Below are positions 1-11,604 of a stretch of 64,000 bases of DNA, piece after piece (positions within the stretch are counted from its first letter, which is position 1; each line of letters opens with the position of its first letter). The notes under the pieces were generated by a model. The model was given only the letters and a program-made list of their open reading frames with translations, made no database searches and had not been told where the DNA came from. Origin of the DNA: Balanoglossus misakiensis (lineage: Eukaryota; Hemichordata); the NCBI GenBank assembly GCA_040954595.2, contig CM082593.2:11656001-11720000 (forward strand), written 5' to 3'. Position numbers and translations under genes: made by a program.

Positions 1-1831
1 AAGTGTTGAACCGCTGTGACTTTCCCTCTTCGGTTTGCCCGACTTAGCCAACGTCTTTGTACTAGAGTGTCGGGTCTTTTGCAGAGCCAGGCCGAAGGAA
101 ATCCGACTAGATCACCGTTGCTAACGAACGCTAGTGTCTGTCATGGTGTGCCGGGGTTTTAGTCGAGCCAGGCCGTAGGAGATCTGACTTGATCATCGTG
201 GTCAATGTACGCGTGTTTCCGCTCTAAAGTGCCGGGGCTTCAGCTAAACCAGGCCGTAGGAAATCCGACGTAATCACCGTTGATAACTTACGCCAGTCTG
301 TGTCATATAGAGCCGGTGCACCAGCCGAGTCACGCCGTAGGAAATCTGACTTGATCAACGTGGTCAATGTACGCCTGTTTCTGCTCTAGAGTGCCGGGGC
401 TTCAGCTGAGCCAGGCCGTAGGAAACCCGACGTGATTACCGTTGTTAACTTACGCCAGTCTGTGTCCTATATATAGTGCCGGGGCATCAGCCGTGCCAGG
501 CCGAAGGAAATGTGAGTAGATCAACGTGGTCTCTGTACGCGTGTTTCTGCTCTAGAATGCCAGGGCTTTAGCCAAGCCATGCCGTAGGAAATCTGACTTG
601 ATCAACGTTGCTAACGAACGCCAGTGTCTGTCATAGTGTGCCAGGGCTTTAGCCAAGCCATGCCGTAGGAAATCTGACTTGATCACCGTTGCTAACGTAC
701 GCTAGTGTCTGTCATATTTTGACGGAGATTTAGCCGAGCATGGCCGTAGAAAAATCGACTTGTTCAACGTTACCAGTGTGCAACTGTTTCTGCTCTAGAG
801 TGTCAGGGTTTTAGCCGACTTATGCTGTAGGAAATCTGAGTTTATGAACGGGAATTCAATGTTAGAAAACCCGTGTGGAAAGTATCTCTACCCGTTTGAA
901 ACTAAGAAAAGAATTTATTCTTATTTATTTTGTAAAATTTTCTAAAATTTACCATTTTTGTCAAAATATGGCCAAAATAGCTATTTTTTCTTGAATTCCG
1001 TCAATATCTCTGCATTTTTGGAGTGGTCGAAAGTTTTAACATACAATCAACATGTCATATATGATCAGGGCACCAAATTCGAAGAACAAAGGTTTTTTTA
1101 TTTTTTTTCTAAAAATGACATTTTCAAGGAAAATTTGGTAAAACGCAATTTTGTCTGCAGTGAGCCAAATTAGACGGTCTTTTGTGGAATTTGTATCGAT
1201 ATATACATACGAAGAGCATTCTATACTCCATCAGATTTCCGAAAATGTAGAACACAGGTATTTTTTGTAATTTTCAAAAATTTACCATTTAGACCAAATT
1301 GTGGCTAAAATTGTTATTTTCGTGTTGAATGCCGCCAGTGTCATTGCTTTTAAAAGTCATAAAAACTTTTAACATACAAGCAATTGTTTATATATGATCA
1401 GGTCACCGAATTAATAAAATAAAGAATGTTTTGCCTAAAAATGACCTTTTTGGTGCAGAAACGAATAAAACGCAATTTTGTATTAAATCAGCTCATTCAG
1501 AGTGCATTTTTTATAATCAGCACCATGTTTACATATAAAGGAAATTTCATACATCATCAGATATCCAAATATGAAAAAATGATTTAGATTTTAGATGATT
1601 GTCCAAAATTAGCTGATATCTAATAAATGTAGTATTGAACCGTTCTGTTCCCCCCCCCCCCCACTACATTATATGCGGTACGCCGATGTGAGCTTACACG
1701 GCAGTACTGCAGACCGTGCCCCCAACTAACGTCGGTGTTTGAAGCGCCCTGGTTAAATTCGGGCTTTCTCTATAAATTGACAGGCAATAATGCAGTCCTA
1801 CCCGAACAAATGTCGAGTGTTGACCCGCTGT
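1..1831. repeat. Satellite unit 1 (internal 242-bp deletion)
   Basis: From the marker at 18 to the next at 1832 is 1814 bp, about 240 bp shorter than the typical unit. The missing part is in the first AT-rich subrepeat: near 936-950 the text jumps from the tattttgtaaaa motif straight to aaaatttaccattttt. Both sides carry a similar aaaatttacc stretch, consistent with deletion between short direct repeats. The poly-C tract lies near 1650-1662. Confidence 0.9.
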
Positions 1832-4043
1832 GACTTTCCCTCTTCGGTTTGCCCGACTTAGCCAACGTCTTTGTACTAGAGTGTCGGGTCTTTTGCAGAG
1901 CCAGGCCGAAGGAAATCCGACTTGATCACCGTTGCTAACGAACGCTAGTGTCTGTCATGGTGTGCCGGGGTTTTAGTCGAGCCAGGCCGTAGGAGATCTG
2001 ACTTGATCATCGTGGTCAATGTACGCGTGTTTCCGCTCTAAAGTGCCGGGGCTTCAGCTAAACCAGGCCGTAGGAAATCCGACGTAATCACCGTTGATAA
2101 CTTACGCCAGTCTGTGTCATATAGAGCTGGTGCACCAGCCGAGTCACGCCGTAGGAAATCTGACTAGATCAACGTGGTCAATGTACGCCTGTTTCTGCTC
2201 TAGAGTGCCGGGGCTTCAGCTGAGCCAGGCCGTAGGAAACCCGACGTTATTACCGTTGTTAACTTACGCCAGTCTGTGTCCTATATATAGTGCCGGGGCA
2301 TCAGCCGTGCCAGGCCGAAGGAAATGTGAGTAGATCAACGTGGTCTCTGTACGCGTGTTTCTGCTCTAGAGTGCCAGGGCTTTAGCCAAGCCATGCCGTA
2401 GGAAATCTGACTTAATCAACGTTGCTAACGAACGCTAGTGTCTGTCATAGTGTGCCGGGGTTTCAGTCGAGCCAAGCCGTAGGAGATCAGACTTGATCAA
2501 CGTGGTCTCTGTACGCGTGTTTCTGCTCTAGAGTGCCGGGGCTTTATCCAAGCCATGCCGTAGAAAATCTGACTTAATCAACGTTGCTAACGAACGCTAG
2601 TGTCTGTCATAGTGTGCCGGGGTTTCAGTCGAGCCAAGCCGTAGGAGATCAGACTTGATCAACGTGGTCTCTGTACGCGTGTTTCTGCTCTAGAGTGCCG
2701 GGGCTTTATCCAAGCCATGCCGTAGAAAATCTGACTTGATCACCGTTGCTAACGTACGCTAGTGTCTGTCATATTGTGACGGACATTTAGCGGAGCCAGG
2801 CCGTAGAAAAATCGACTTGTTCAACGTTACCAGTGTGCAACTGTTTCTGCTCTAGAGTGTCAGGGTTTTAGCCGACTTATGCTGTATGGAAATCTGAGTT
2901 GATGAACGGGAATTCAATTTTAGAAAACCCGTGTGAAAAGTATCTCTACCCGTTTGAAACTAAGAAAAGAATTTATTCTTATTTATTTTGTAAAAAAGAC
3001 AATTTTATCGAAAAAAGTCGAAAATGGTAATTTTGTCTTGGGTGATTCAAATTATACTGCCTTTTCTGGAATTTGCAGCACTTTTTACAAGAGAACAACA
3101 CTTCATGCTCCATAATATTTCCGAAAAAATAAGAAAAGGGTTAATTTTTTATGATTTTTTAAAAATTTACCATTTTCGTCAAAATATGGCCAAAATGGCT
3201 ATTTTTTCTTGAATTCCGTCAATATCTCTGCATTTTTGGAGTGGTCGAAAGTCTTAACATACAATCAACATGTCATATATGATCAGGGCACCAAATTCGA
3301 AGAACAAAGGTTTTTTTTTTTTTTCTAAAAATGACATTTTCAAGGAAAATTTGGTAAAACGCAATTTTGTCTGCAGTGAGCCAAATTAGACGGTCTTTTG
3401 TGGAATTTGTATCGATATATACATACGAAGAGCATTCTATACTCCATCAGATTTCCGAAAATGTAGAAAACAGGTATTTTTTGTAATTTTCAAATATTTA
3501 CTATTTTGACCAAATTGTGGCTAAAATTGTTATTTTCGTGTTGAATGCCGCCAGTGTCACTGCTTTTAAAAGTCATAAAAACTTTTAACATACAAGCAAT
3601 TGTTTATATATGATCAGGTCACCGAATTAATAAAATAAAGAATGTTTTGCCTAAAAATGACCTTTTTGGTGCAAAAACGAATAAAACGCAATTTTGTATT
3701 AAATCAGCTCATTCAGACTGCATTTTTTATAATCAGCACTATTTTAACGTATAATGGAAATTTCATACATCATCTAATATCCAAATATGAAAAAATGATT
3801 TAGATTTTAGATGATTGTCCAAAATTAGCTGATATCTAATAAATGTAGTATTGAACCGTTCTGTTCCCCCCCCCCCTACATTATATGCGGTACGCCGATG
3901 TCAGCTTACCCGGCAGTACTGCAGGCCGTGCCCCCAACTAACGTCGGTGTTTGAAACGCCCTGGTTAAATTCGGGCTTTCTCTATAAATTGACAGGCAAT
4001 AATGCAGTCCTACCCGAACAAATGTCGAGTGTTGACCCGCTGT
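1832..4043. repeat. Satellite unit 2 (expanded subrepeat block)
   Basis: At 2212 bp this is the longest unit. The extra length is in the ~82-bp block: between about 2430 and 2760 a pair of subrepeats (~165 bp) is present twice in nearly identical form, each beginning ctagagtgccggggctttat. This is a direct sign of local unequal exchange or slippage by whole dimers. The AT-rich block (about 2930-3840) and the poly-C tract (near 3867) are typical. Confidence 0.9.
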
Positions 4044-5157
4044 GACTTTCCCTCTTCGGTTTGCCCGACTTAGCCAACGTCTTTGTACTAGAGTGACGGG
4101 TCTTTTGCAGAGCCAGGCCGAAGGAAATCCGAGTAGATCAACGTGGTCTCTGTACGCGTGTTTCTGCTCTAGAGTGCCAGGGCTTTAGCCAAGCCATGCC
4201 GTAGGAAATCTGACTTGATCAACGTTGCTAACGAACGCTAGTGTCTGTCATAGTGTGCCGGGGTTTTAGTCGAGCCAAGCCGTAGGATATCAGACTTGAT
4301 CAACGTGGTCTCTGTACGCTTGTTTCTGCTCTAGAGTGCCGGGGCTTTATCCAAGCCATGCCGTAGAAAATCTGACTTGATCACCGTTGCTAACGTACGC
4401 TAGTGTCTGTCATATTGTGACGGAGATTTAGCCGAGCCAGGCCGTAGAAAAATCGACTTGTTCAACTTTACCAGTGTGCAACTGTTTCTGCTCTAGAGTG
4501 TCAGGGTTTCAGCCGACTTATGCTGTAGGAAATCTGAGTTGATGAACGGGAATTCATTGTTAGAAAACCCGTGTGGAAAGTATCTCTACCCGTTTCAAAC
4601 TAAGAAAAGAATTTATTCTTATTTATTTTGTAAAAAAGACAATATTTCGAAAAAAAGTCGAAAATGGTAATTTTGTCTTGGGTGATTCAAATTATACCGC
4701 CTTTTCTGGAATTTGCAGCACTTTTTACAAGAGAACGACACTTCATGATCCATAATATTTCCAAAAATGAAGAAAGGAGTTAATTTTTTATGATTTTTTA
4801 AAAATTTACCATTTTTGTCAAAATATGGCCAAAATGGCTATTTTTTCTTGAATTCCGTCAATATCTCTGCATTTTTGGAGTGGTCGAAAGTTTTAACATA
4901 CAATCAACATGTCATATATGATCAGGGCACCAAATTCGAAGAACAAAGGTTTTTTTCTTTTTTTTTCTAAAAATGACATTTTCAAGGAACATTTGGTAAA
5001 ACACAATTTTGTCTGCAGTGAGCCAAATTAGACGGTCTTTTGTGGAATTTGTATCGATATATACATACGAAGAGCATTTTATACTCCATCAGATTTTCGA
5101 AAATGTAGAAAACGGGTATTTTTTGTAATTTTCAAAAATTTACCATTTTGACCAAAT
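4044..5157. repeat. Satellite unit 3, left part, split by BEL-1
   Basis: The unit starts normally, then jumps near 4130 from the first subrepeat directly to the subrepeat reading gtagatcaacgtggtctctg, so about five ~82-bp subrepeats are missing. It is cut at 5157 inside the third AT-rich subrepeat by BEL-1. The unit resumes at 11605 with the duplicated target caaat and ends at 12136. Without BEL-1 it would be about 1641 bp. Confidence 0.88.
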
Positions 5158-5493
5158 TGTGGGGAAGTATCGTGGCAGTGATCAATACTCCCGGGAGGGG
5201 GTTCGAGTATACTGACGTTGGAAAAGAAGCGAACGATTCAGTGCTAGGTAAAACACTGGTTTATTACCATCTGAATCGAACAACAAAGTAACACCACAGA
5301 GCTCCTTACAAAATGCTGCCCGAAAGCGCCAAAACTGGGTTATATATAAGTCCCACGAACTCCGGAGCAAACACTCAAAAATTACAATAAATCTGCTACA
5401 AGTATAAAGTTTGGCGGGAAACAAAGTCAACTCTGATAGGGTAAGAGTTTCCGTCACGTGATCCTTCTGGAGTAAATCTCTCACTTCTCCATA
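5158..5493 (-). repeat. BEL-1 3' LTR (336 bp)
   Basis: Nearly identical to 11256-11604 except for a 13-bp length difference (the other copy carries an extra ctctgatatcaactgat-type duplication near 11520) and several substitutions. On the minus strand it starts TATGGAG and ends CCCCACA, so the 5' end is TA, not the usual TG. These ends are fixed by the flanking caaat duplication. It contains a TATATATA box (5341-5348) and an AATAAA on the minus strand (5260-5265). Confidence 0.9.
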
Positions 5494-5506
5494 TTCTCCC
5501 CCGCGC
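5494..5506 (-). promoter_or_regulatory. BEL-1 polypurine tract
   Basis: Immediately upstream of the 3' LTR the minus strand reads GCGCGGGGGAGAA, a purine-rich run in the place where plus-strand DNA synthesis is primed in LTR retroelements. Confidence 0.75.
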
Positions 5507-5664
5507 AAAGGAAAGTCTCGAAAATCGTCAGAAAAAAAACATCAAATAACATGAAATATGATTAAAGTCACCTAAAGTGTTCAAGGATAATAAACTAATG
5601 TTCATTGTGTCAGTAAACATGATAACAGTCACAATGCGATCGAAATTGTTTTCCAATTTCAAAG
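5507..5664 (-). other. BEL-1 3' untranslated region
   Basis: About 160 bp lie between the pol stop and the polypurine tract. It is AT-rich with no reading frame or motif that I recognise. Confidence 0.6.
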
Positions 5665-8319
5665 TCAAACAGAGAGATCCGCTATTCGTACTCGAGCGGC
5701 AACTGCAGAGTCTCTGAGAGGTCGTCTCGGGGGTACAACATCCGCCTTCACCGAGGAATCTTCAGAGGCGCCAGCTGTGTCGACTGTTTCAGTATTCGTG
5801 TTGGAATCTGCTCCAATACCTGTATTATCTCCAGACACAGTTGACAGCTCCTTGGAGACAACTTCCAATGGGTACAATTTATGGATAGGTCGGTTTGTAG
5901 GACCACCTGCGGTGTTCAACTCCGCAGATCGTACCAGTTTATCATTACCGAAGATCAACCTTGTTACAGTTCCTAAATGCCATTTCGGACGTTTGTCAGT
6001 GTCACTGTGTATTATCACGACATCTCCGACCTTGATGACATTATCACGAGTTCCTTTGGTGGGATGTCGTTCACGTAGGGCAGTCAGATACTCGGACGAC
6101 CATCTTCGCCAAAATTGATCGTGTAATCTTGATAGATGTTCATATCTTTTGTTGATTTCACGATTATCACAGTAAGATGGGTCAATCACCTCTTCGTCGG
6201 TGATCTCGATGTACGGCAATGAGGTCAGTGTCCTGCCATGTAGCAAGTGATTTGGGGTCAATCCAATATTGTCGTTTATACTGGATGACACGTACGTTAA
6301 CGGCCTGTCGTTTAAAACGGCTTCAATTTCAGTCACAACTGTTGCGAGTTCATCAAAGGTTAGGTAAGCTCGACCGAGAGTTTTCCTAATAGCGTTCTTT
6401 GTCAAAGCAATCAGCCTCTCCCAGAAGCCACCAAACCAGGGCGCGCGCTTCGGTATAAACGTCCATTGTACACGATGTGCGGCGAGAAAGTCATTTACTT
6501 CTGGCGTATCAAACAGTGTTTTGATTTCATTGGCAGCCGATAAATAAGTCGATGCGTTGTCTGACAGCATCCTACTCGGCAAAGAACGTCTCGCGGCGAA
6601 TCTTCTGAACGCGTGCATGAACGTCTGGGTTGACATATCAGGAACCAGTTCTAGGTAAATTGCACGCGTCACCGCACAGGTGAATAAACAGATATAGGCT
6701 TTGGCACGTGTCCCATCTTTGGCCTTGGTATAAAGATGACCCGTGAAATCCACGCCTGTTACAGTAAATGCTGGGACAATGTTCACTCGATAACTTGGTA
6801 GCGCCGCTTGCACTGGATTCGCGTAAGGTTTCCCGGTAACTTTGTTGCAAATGACACAACCACGTAAGACACCGCGTACAATAATCCGAATTTTGGGGAT
6901 CCAATATCTTTGCCTTATCTGTGTCACTGTAGATTGGACTCCCTGGTGAAGCGTCAGTTCGTGTGATTTCCGTATTATCAAATTTGTCAATTTATGATGC
7001 GAGGGTATCAAGGCGGGAAATCTTGTGACGAAATCGATCGGCGCGTTATGGATTCTACTCCCACAGCGAAGTACGTCTTCTTCGTCAACAAATAAGTTCA
7101 GTTGTCGAACAATGGGCGCACATGTACTCAAGTTCAATTTCACAGACTGGATTTCGGCGTCATAGAACTGCCGTTGAATATGTTTAACCCACATATTTTC
7201 CGCTCGGTGCAGCTCATCAGAGGTAATTCTCCCGTGTTTCACCTCGGTAGATTTTTTCATCCGTGCGATGAATCTGAGGACATAACTTGTCACTCGTAAT
7301 AGCCTATCCAAGTTGTTGAATCTGGAAATGTCAACAACGTGTTGAATTCCGTAGTCATTGGGACTGGTAATTTCCAGATTTTCGCGATCTGTACATCGTC
7401 TGGCTTTGGGGGGAGCGAGTATTTCTGCGTTCTCGGTAGACTGATCGTTGATTCCGTTGCCGAAACGCAGCGGCAATCTGTCCGTCTCATCTGGTTCGAT
7501 TGCGGTATGCATCACATTAACATCAAACGCTGGGCACCTAGGCCAATCGCTTGTCTTTAGCCATGTTGGTCCATTACGCCATAGTTCAGAGCGTTCCATC
7601 ATTTCGTACGTTACCCCTCTGGTTAAAAGATCAGCTGGGTTGTGTTCTGATGGGCAGTATTTCTTTGTGGACTGAAATTCGCGAATTTCATCTACTCGAT
7701 TCTTCACAAACACCGGAAGTCTCTTCTCACTGTTCAGCCAGTGAAGGACAATTTGGCTGTCACTCCATAAATAACAACGAACTATGTCATATTTGGAGGA
7801 CAGGGCTTCTTTAGCGTACTTGCTGAGACGTGTGGCTATTAACGCAGCCATCAATTCCAGTCGTGGGAGTGTAGTTTCAGCCACTGGTGCGGTTCTAGTC
7901 TTCGCCATCACAAACGACGTTTGCTGTCCTCTTTTCAAATACACTACTGCCCCATACGCTCTCTGGCTTGCGTCTGCAAAGGCGTGTAGCTCGCATTCAT
8001 TGTCGCCTTCAAGTTCATCAAAATATTGTCGTTCGATCTTCGTGTTTTGCGAGTCTTTGAGATCTTCTGCGATGTGCATCCATTGAGTGTAGAGATCTGC
8101 GTTGATAGGTTCATCCCAGTCTAATTCCAGTTTCCATAGTAACTGAATGAACAATTTGGCTTTGATCATTACAGGGACGAGAAATCCAAACGGATCAAAT
8201 AGCATCGCCACATAGCTGACAATGTCACGTTTGGTCACGAGTTCGGCACGCGACGACATATTAACCACTTTAGAGTAAGTCAGATTTTGTTGACCACTGC
8301 ATTCCCAAAACGGATACAT
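5665..8319 (-). pseudogene. pol: BEL-1 RT end, RNase H, integrase (884 codons, open)
   Basis: The longest open frame in the window. Residues 1-105 are the RT connection (Peptidase_A17-type region) with FDPFGFLVPV. RNase H: D116 (FADAS), E155 (RLEL), D187 (WSDS), D230 (NPAD). The integrase zinc domain is around residues 440-495, with H453 and H458 and with C488 and C491 (GCVICN). The integrase core has D524 (GVDFTG), D587 (LSDNAS) and E634 (GGFWERL). A DUF5641-type C-terminal domain follows (GDVVIIHSD). All catalytic residues expected for RNase H and integrase are present. It has no start of its own because it is the 3' end of pol; upstream breaks make it a pseudogene. Confidence 0.93.
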
Positions 8320-8752
8320 CTTCGGTGGGTTCGTTCAGATTGTCACATGTAGCGAGTTCGTTTATTTGTTGACAGTTGGAAGACCATGCTCTGAGTTTGA
8401 ATCCGCCTGATGTCATCAACTCATTGGCTTCATGGTAGTATTTCATGGCATTTTCTGCAGTATCAACTCCATCGATCACATTATCCACATAAATATTATT
8501 TCCCAATCTGTCAGCGGTGGGAAGTTGACTATTGTTCTCTAAATGCGTCTTGATAACCGCATTGAGGATGAATGGGGAACAGACTGCTCCAAACAAGACA
8601 GACGTAAACTGCAAAGTTATGAAGTCACTTTCTGGGTCGTTAATGTCCGACAGCCACAGAAATTTCGTGAATTTCCTCTCATCTTCTTCCAACCGAATGT
8701 TCAGGAATGCTTTCTCAATGTCAGCTGTGAAAGCAATGTTATTGGCGCGGAA
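8270..8752 (-). pseudogene. pol: BEL-1 reverse transcriptase core
   Basis: In frame with the upstream segment after one stop. The first catalytic Asp is in FTADIEKAF. The palm motif reads IYVDNVIDG, so the second Asp of the usual YxDD box is Asn. FGAVCSPFILNAV corresponds to the conserved FGA-x-SSP region. The frame is lost by a 1-nt shift near 8270-8285, where the next segment takes over. It would copy element RNA into DNA. Confidence 0.88.
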
Positions 8753-9904
8753 TCACAGCAGAATCGCTGGCAGGTCATTTATTAATGACGGTCCAGTTTG
8801 CAAGCAATCATTCAAACTTGGATAATTAGAATCCTTCTTACAAGAGCAATCATAAACGATGCGAATGGGTGTTGTGGTCGAATTCTTAACCACCGGACGA
8901 TGTGGCAAATAGTGTCCGATATTCACGTCATCTTCGTCAACCTCTCCGATGAAGTCGCGACGTCTCTGTTCATTGATTATGTCGTCATATTTCTTGATGA
9001 GTTCAGAGGGTAACCTGCGTATCGTATTACGCGTGCGTTTCATGGCGACATCGTAGTTGGTGGGTAGTGGAGGGTGATCTTCCTTCCACGGTAGTTTAGC
9101 TACGTATTTTCCTCGGTCAACTCTCAAGTGCGTGTCTCTGTAAGACTCGTACGTCAACTGTTCATCAACTGTTGGATTGTCCTGAATACCGATCAATTCA
9201 AGGTCCCACATATTTTGGACCTGTGGTTCTCGGCCGATCGCAGTACTATCCATCGGTGTATACATGTCCGTTGCGCGATCTCCATGCAGTCCGTTGATAA
9301 AGTTCTCTGAAACTACGTTACTGGTATCAGCAGTAGAAATCACGTGTAAGATATGCGCATTAGAATCCACTTTGGGAGTTCCGAGGGGTCCGGAGAGTAA
9401 GTATCCAAATTTGGATGACACAGCAGTGGGGCCGGACGCGCCAGAAATAACGTGTGAGCCCACGAAATTCCAATATTGGTCGGCTCCGATTAGAACATCA
9501 ATTGGCCACGACTGATCACTCGAAACTGGATGTGCGAATGGTAGCCCTTTCAGGTGGCTCATATTGTGGACTTCCTGAGAAATGTGATTTGTTAAGTCCG
9601 ACGATATCTCTGGAATTATCATCGCGTGAATAGCATGAGCAGTTAGTTCGGTGAATCCCATGGTGCGTACTTTGGAGTCCTTGCCACCGAAGGTCGATAA
9701 CTTTATGTGTTCGTGCCGCGTAGCTTTCGCGGACAGCTGACGGGCGAATCTCTCAGTGACGAATGTCTTATTTGCTCCTTCATCAAACAGGATGACGGCA
9801 TGTATGGGGGCTCCCCGTCCGACAGACAGTGGTACAAACGCAGTTTTCAGCAGCACTGGCCCAGTGTTTATCTTCTTATCCGTAAATGTATCGGTATTAG
9901 TCAA
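8753..9904 (-). pseudogene. pol: BEL-1 protease and N-terminal reverse transcriptase
   Basis: Residues 1-180 form a retropepsin-like region (DUF1758 type) with VILFDEGANKTF as the active-site loop: D-E-G-A rather than the commoner D-[ST]-G. I recall similar forms from Pao-type elements, but that needs a family alignment. The C-terminal part (residues about 260-383) enters the reverse transcriptase, with YLPHRPV and IRIVYDCSCK phrases. The frame is open upstream of the first Met, so 9904 is not a real start. A TGA at 8753-8755 stops it, but the same frame continues after it with the first RT catalytic aspartate (FTADIEKAF). Confidence 0.88.
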
Positions 9905-9906
9905 TG

Positions 9907-10401
9907 TTACTTTGACATCAGAAGTACTTGATGATGGCGATGGCGAGGACGACGCTCCGGTTGGCGTCGTTGTAGCGGTGGGAACGTCGTAGTGTAGCGC
10001 AGAGTGCAGGAGTATTTTGATTTACACTCCGCAACTCTATGTTTTCCAAAGCAATTAAAACATAGTCTGTCCTTCTTCACAATGTCCAGTCTCTCGCGCG
10101 TATCAGTTACCACAGTGCAATTTGACGCGAAGTGTGACCCTTTGCAGAACGGGCACGTTTTGACAGGGGCGCGAAACTTCTGTTTACCTGTCATCTGCGT
10201 TTTCGTGTGAAACGCGGTTATTTCCGGTTCTCTGGTAGTGGCCATTGTTATCTCGTCGACCCGGTTGCCGGCTTGAAGGGTGTTTATCTCGTGTTGAATG
10301 GCTTTTCGTAGATCTGCTAATGTCCACGCAGCATTACCATGTTTTCTTGCTATCTGCTCTCGAATGTTAGGAGGTAATTTCTCCCGTATTATTGGAACCA
10401 A
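9907..10401 (-). pseudogene. gag: BEL-1 gag, zinc-knuckle part
   Basis: This continues gag after the frameshift near 10397. Two CCHC-type knuckles are visible: CPFCKGSHFASNC and CFNCFGKHRVAEC, each C-x2-C-x3-H-x4-C, which bind nucleic acid in retroelement gags. A second frameshift near 10010-10020 follows. Beyond it, the frame that leads into the protease is open (LLHSALHYDV is readable in that frame), while this frame runs on into an arginine- and histidine-rich tail that looks like out-of-frame translation. Confidence in the family is high because of the neighbours. Confidence 0.87.
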
Positions 10402-11222
10402 AGTTCGCCGTATGTGGTTTCCTCCTTACCCAGCGACTGAAGACCTCGAACGTGATTTTCAATCGAGTCGTAGAAATGCCTTAAACTTTGTACGTCGGCG
10501 GTTGGGCTTTGTAGATTCCACAACGCGGTCATATGAGCATCTACTATGAGATGGGTTTGTCCGTATCTTTCGGTCAATAAGTCAATCGCGTGCGTGAGTG
10601 GCAATCCGTTGATTGTTCTCGCTGCTTCATCTTTGAGTACACTCCGCAAATACGTAAACTTCTGAATGTTGTCCAAATTAGTGTCCGAAGGTATCGAAGA
10701 CTTGAATACATCGAAGAAACTCGACCATTCTATTACATTGCCTGAGAAAGTTTGCAGCTGGAGTTTCGGTAGAGTTACTGTTTTACGAGGCGTCGCGTTG
10801 CCGAGGCTGCTTCCCGTTACATTACCAGTACTAGTAGTAGTTGTCCGCATCTCCGATTTGTTTTTCTTGATGAAAGATGCGATGCGATGATTGTGTTCGA
10901 AGATTTCGGCCTGGTAGTCGCCTGAAGTTTCATTTTCTTCGTCAAAGTGTTCATCGTCAATTAGATCGAGGATTCTCACCTCGAGGTAGGCGAGTAGACG
11001 GATCTTGTTCTAAAGTTGTTCGTTCAGCCCTTCCAGCGTGTCGAGTGTAGTCGGCTTGTCTGTACCGACGTCTACGAAATTGTTCATGAGGGTGTCGGCC
11101 TTGTTGAACAGTCGGGTCACTTGTGCGCGTTGACCACGACGCGATCTCTTCAGTTTTGTCAACGCTGTTGGCTGATCCTCTTGTTGTCCATCTTGTGGCG
11201 CGATGTGTTCTTGTTCCGACAT
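10389..11222 (-). pseudogene. gag: BEL-1 gag, N-terminal part (one in-frame stop)
   Basis: Starts at an ATG about 33 bp after the 5' LTR (MSEQEHIAPQ). One TAG (11010-11012) interrupts the frame after residue 70; the same frame then runs to 10389. The first part is charged and probably helical. The second part has the capsid-like region seen in BEL/Pao gags (DUF1759-type), with the phrases LPKLQLQTFSG and EWSSFFDVFKSSI. The frame ends with a 1-nt frameshift near 10397, and gag continues in another frame. It would form the particle that packages element RNA; this copy is broken. Confidence 0.88.
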
Positions 11223-11238
11223 CTTGCTCTGTTATACT

Positions 11239-11251
11239 GGTCTCGGCACCA
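11239..11251 (-). promoter_or_regulatory. BEL-1 primer binding site
   Basis: Four bases inside the 5' LTR the minus strand reads TGGTGCCGAGACC. A start of TGG, matching the CCA tail of a tRNA, at this position is what a primer binding site should show. The matching tRNA would end GGTCTCGGCACCA; I do not assign its amino acid. Confidence 0.75.
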
Positions 11252-11255
11252 AAAA

Positions 11256-11604
11256 TGTGGGGAAGTATCGTGGCAGTGATCAATACTCCCGGGAGGGGGT
11301 TCGAGTATACTGACGTCGGAAAAGAAGCGAACGATTCAGTGCTAGGTAAAACACTGGTTTATTACCATCTGAATCCAACAACAAAGTAACACCACAGAGC
11401 TCCTTACAAAAAGCTGCCCGAAAGCGCCAAAACTGGGTTATATATAAGTCCCACGAACGCCGGAGCAAACACTCAAAAATTACAATAAATCTGCTACAAG
11501 TATAAAGTTTGGAGGGAAACTCTGATATCAACTGATATCAACTCTGATAGGGTAAGAGTTTCCGTCACGTGATCCTTCTGGAGTAAATCTCTCACTTCTC
11601 CATA
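11256..11604 (-). repeat. BEL-1 5' LTR (349 bp)
   Basis: This is the upstream LTR for the minus-strand element. A TATA box lies at 11439-11447 on the minus strand and an AATAAA follows about 80 bp downstream, giving a conventional U3-R-U5 order. A CACGTG E-box (around 11567) lies in U3. Confidence 0.9.

Larger units (their letters stand above)
5158..11604 (-). mobile_element. BEL-1: BEL/Pao LTR retrotransposon with both LTRs
   Basis: A 6.4-kb element on the minus strand, bounded by direct LTRs (5158-5493 and 11256-11604) and a 5-bp target duplication caaat (5153-5157 and 11605-11609). The internal order on the minus strand is primer site, gag with DUF1759-type region and CCHC knuckles, aspartic protease, reverse transcriptase, RNase H, integrase with HHCC and DDE, DUF5641, polypurine tract. 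That order and a 4-6-bp target duplication are typical of BEL/Pao elements. The polyprotein is broken by two in-frame stops and three frameshifts, so this copy cannot make a full product. The integrase end is the best preserved of the three elements here. No env-like gene is present. Confidence 0.95.

Noticed and set aside
958-5508. Recurring short open frames in the satellite, and frames across the BEL-1 LTR (5182-5508)
   Set aside because: They recur at the same phase in each unit or LTR copy, have low-complexity AT-driven composition, and are not conserved as protein between units.
5777-11389. Plus-strand frames opposite the BEL-1 gag-pol
   Set aside because: Antisense shadows of the minus-strand polyprotein, with no motif of their own.
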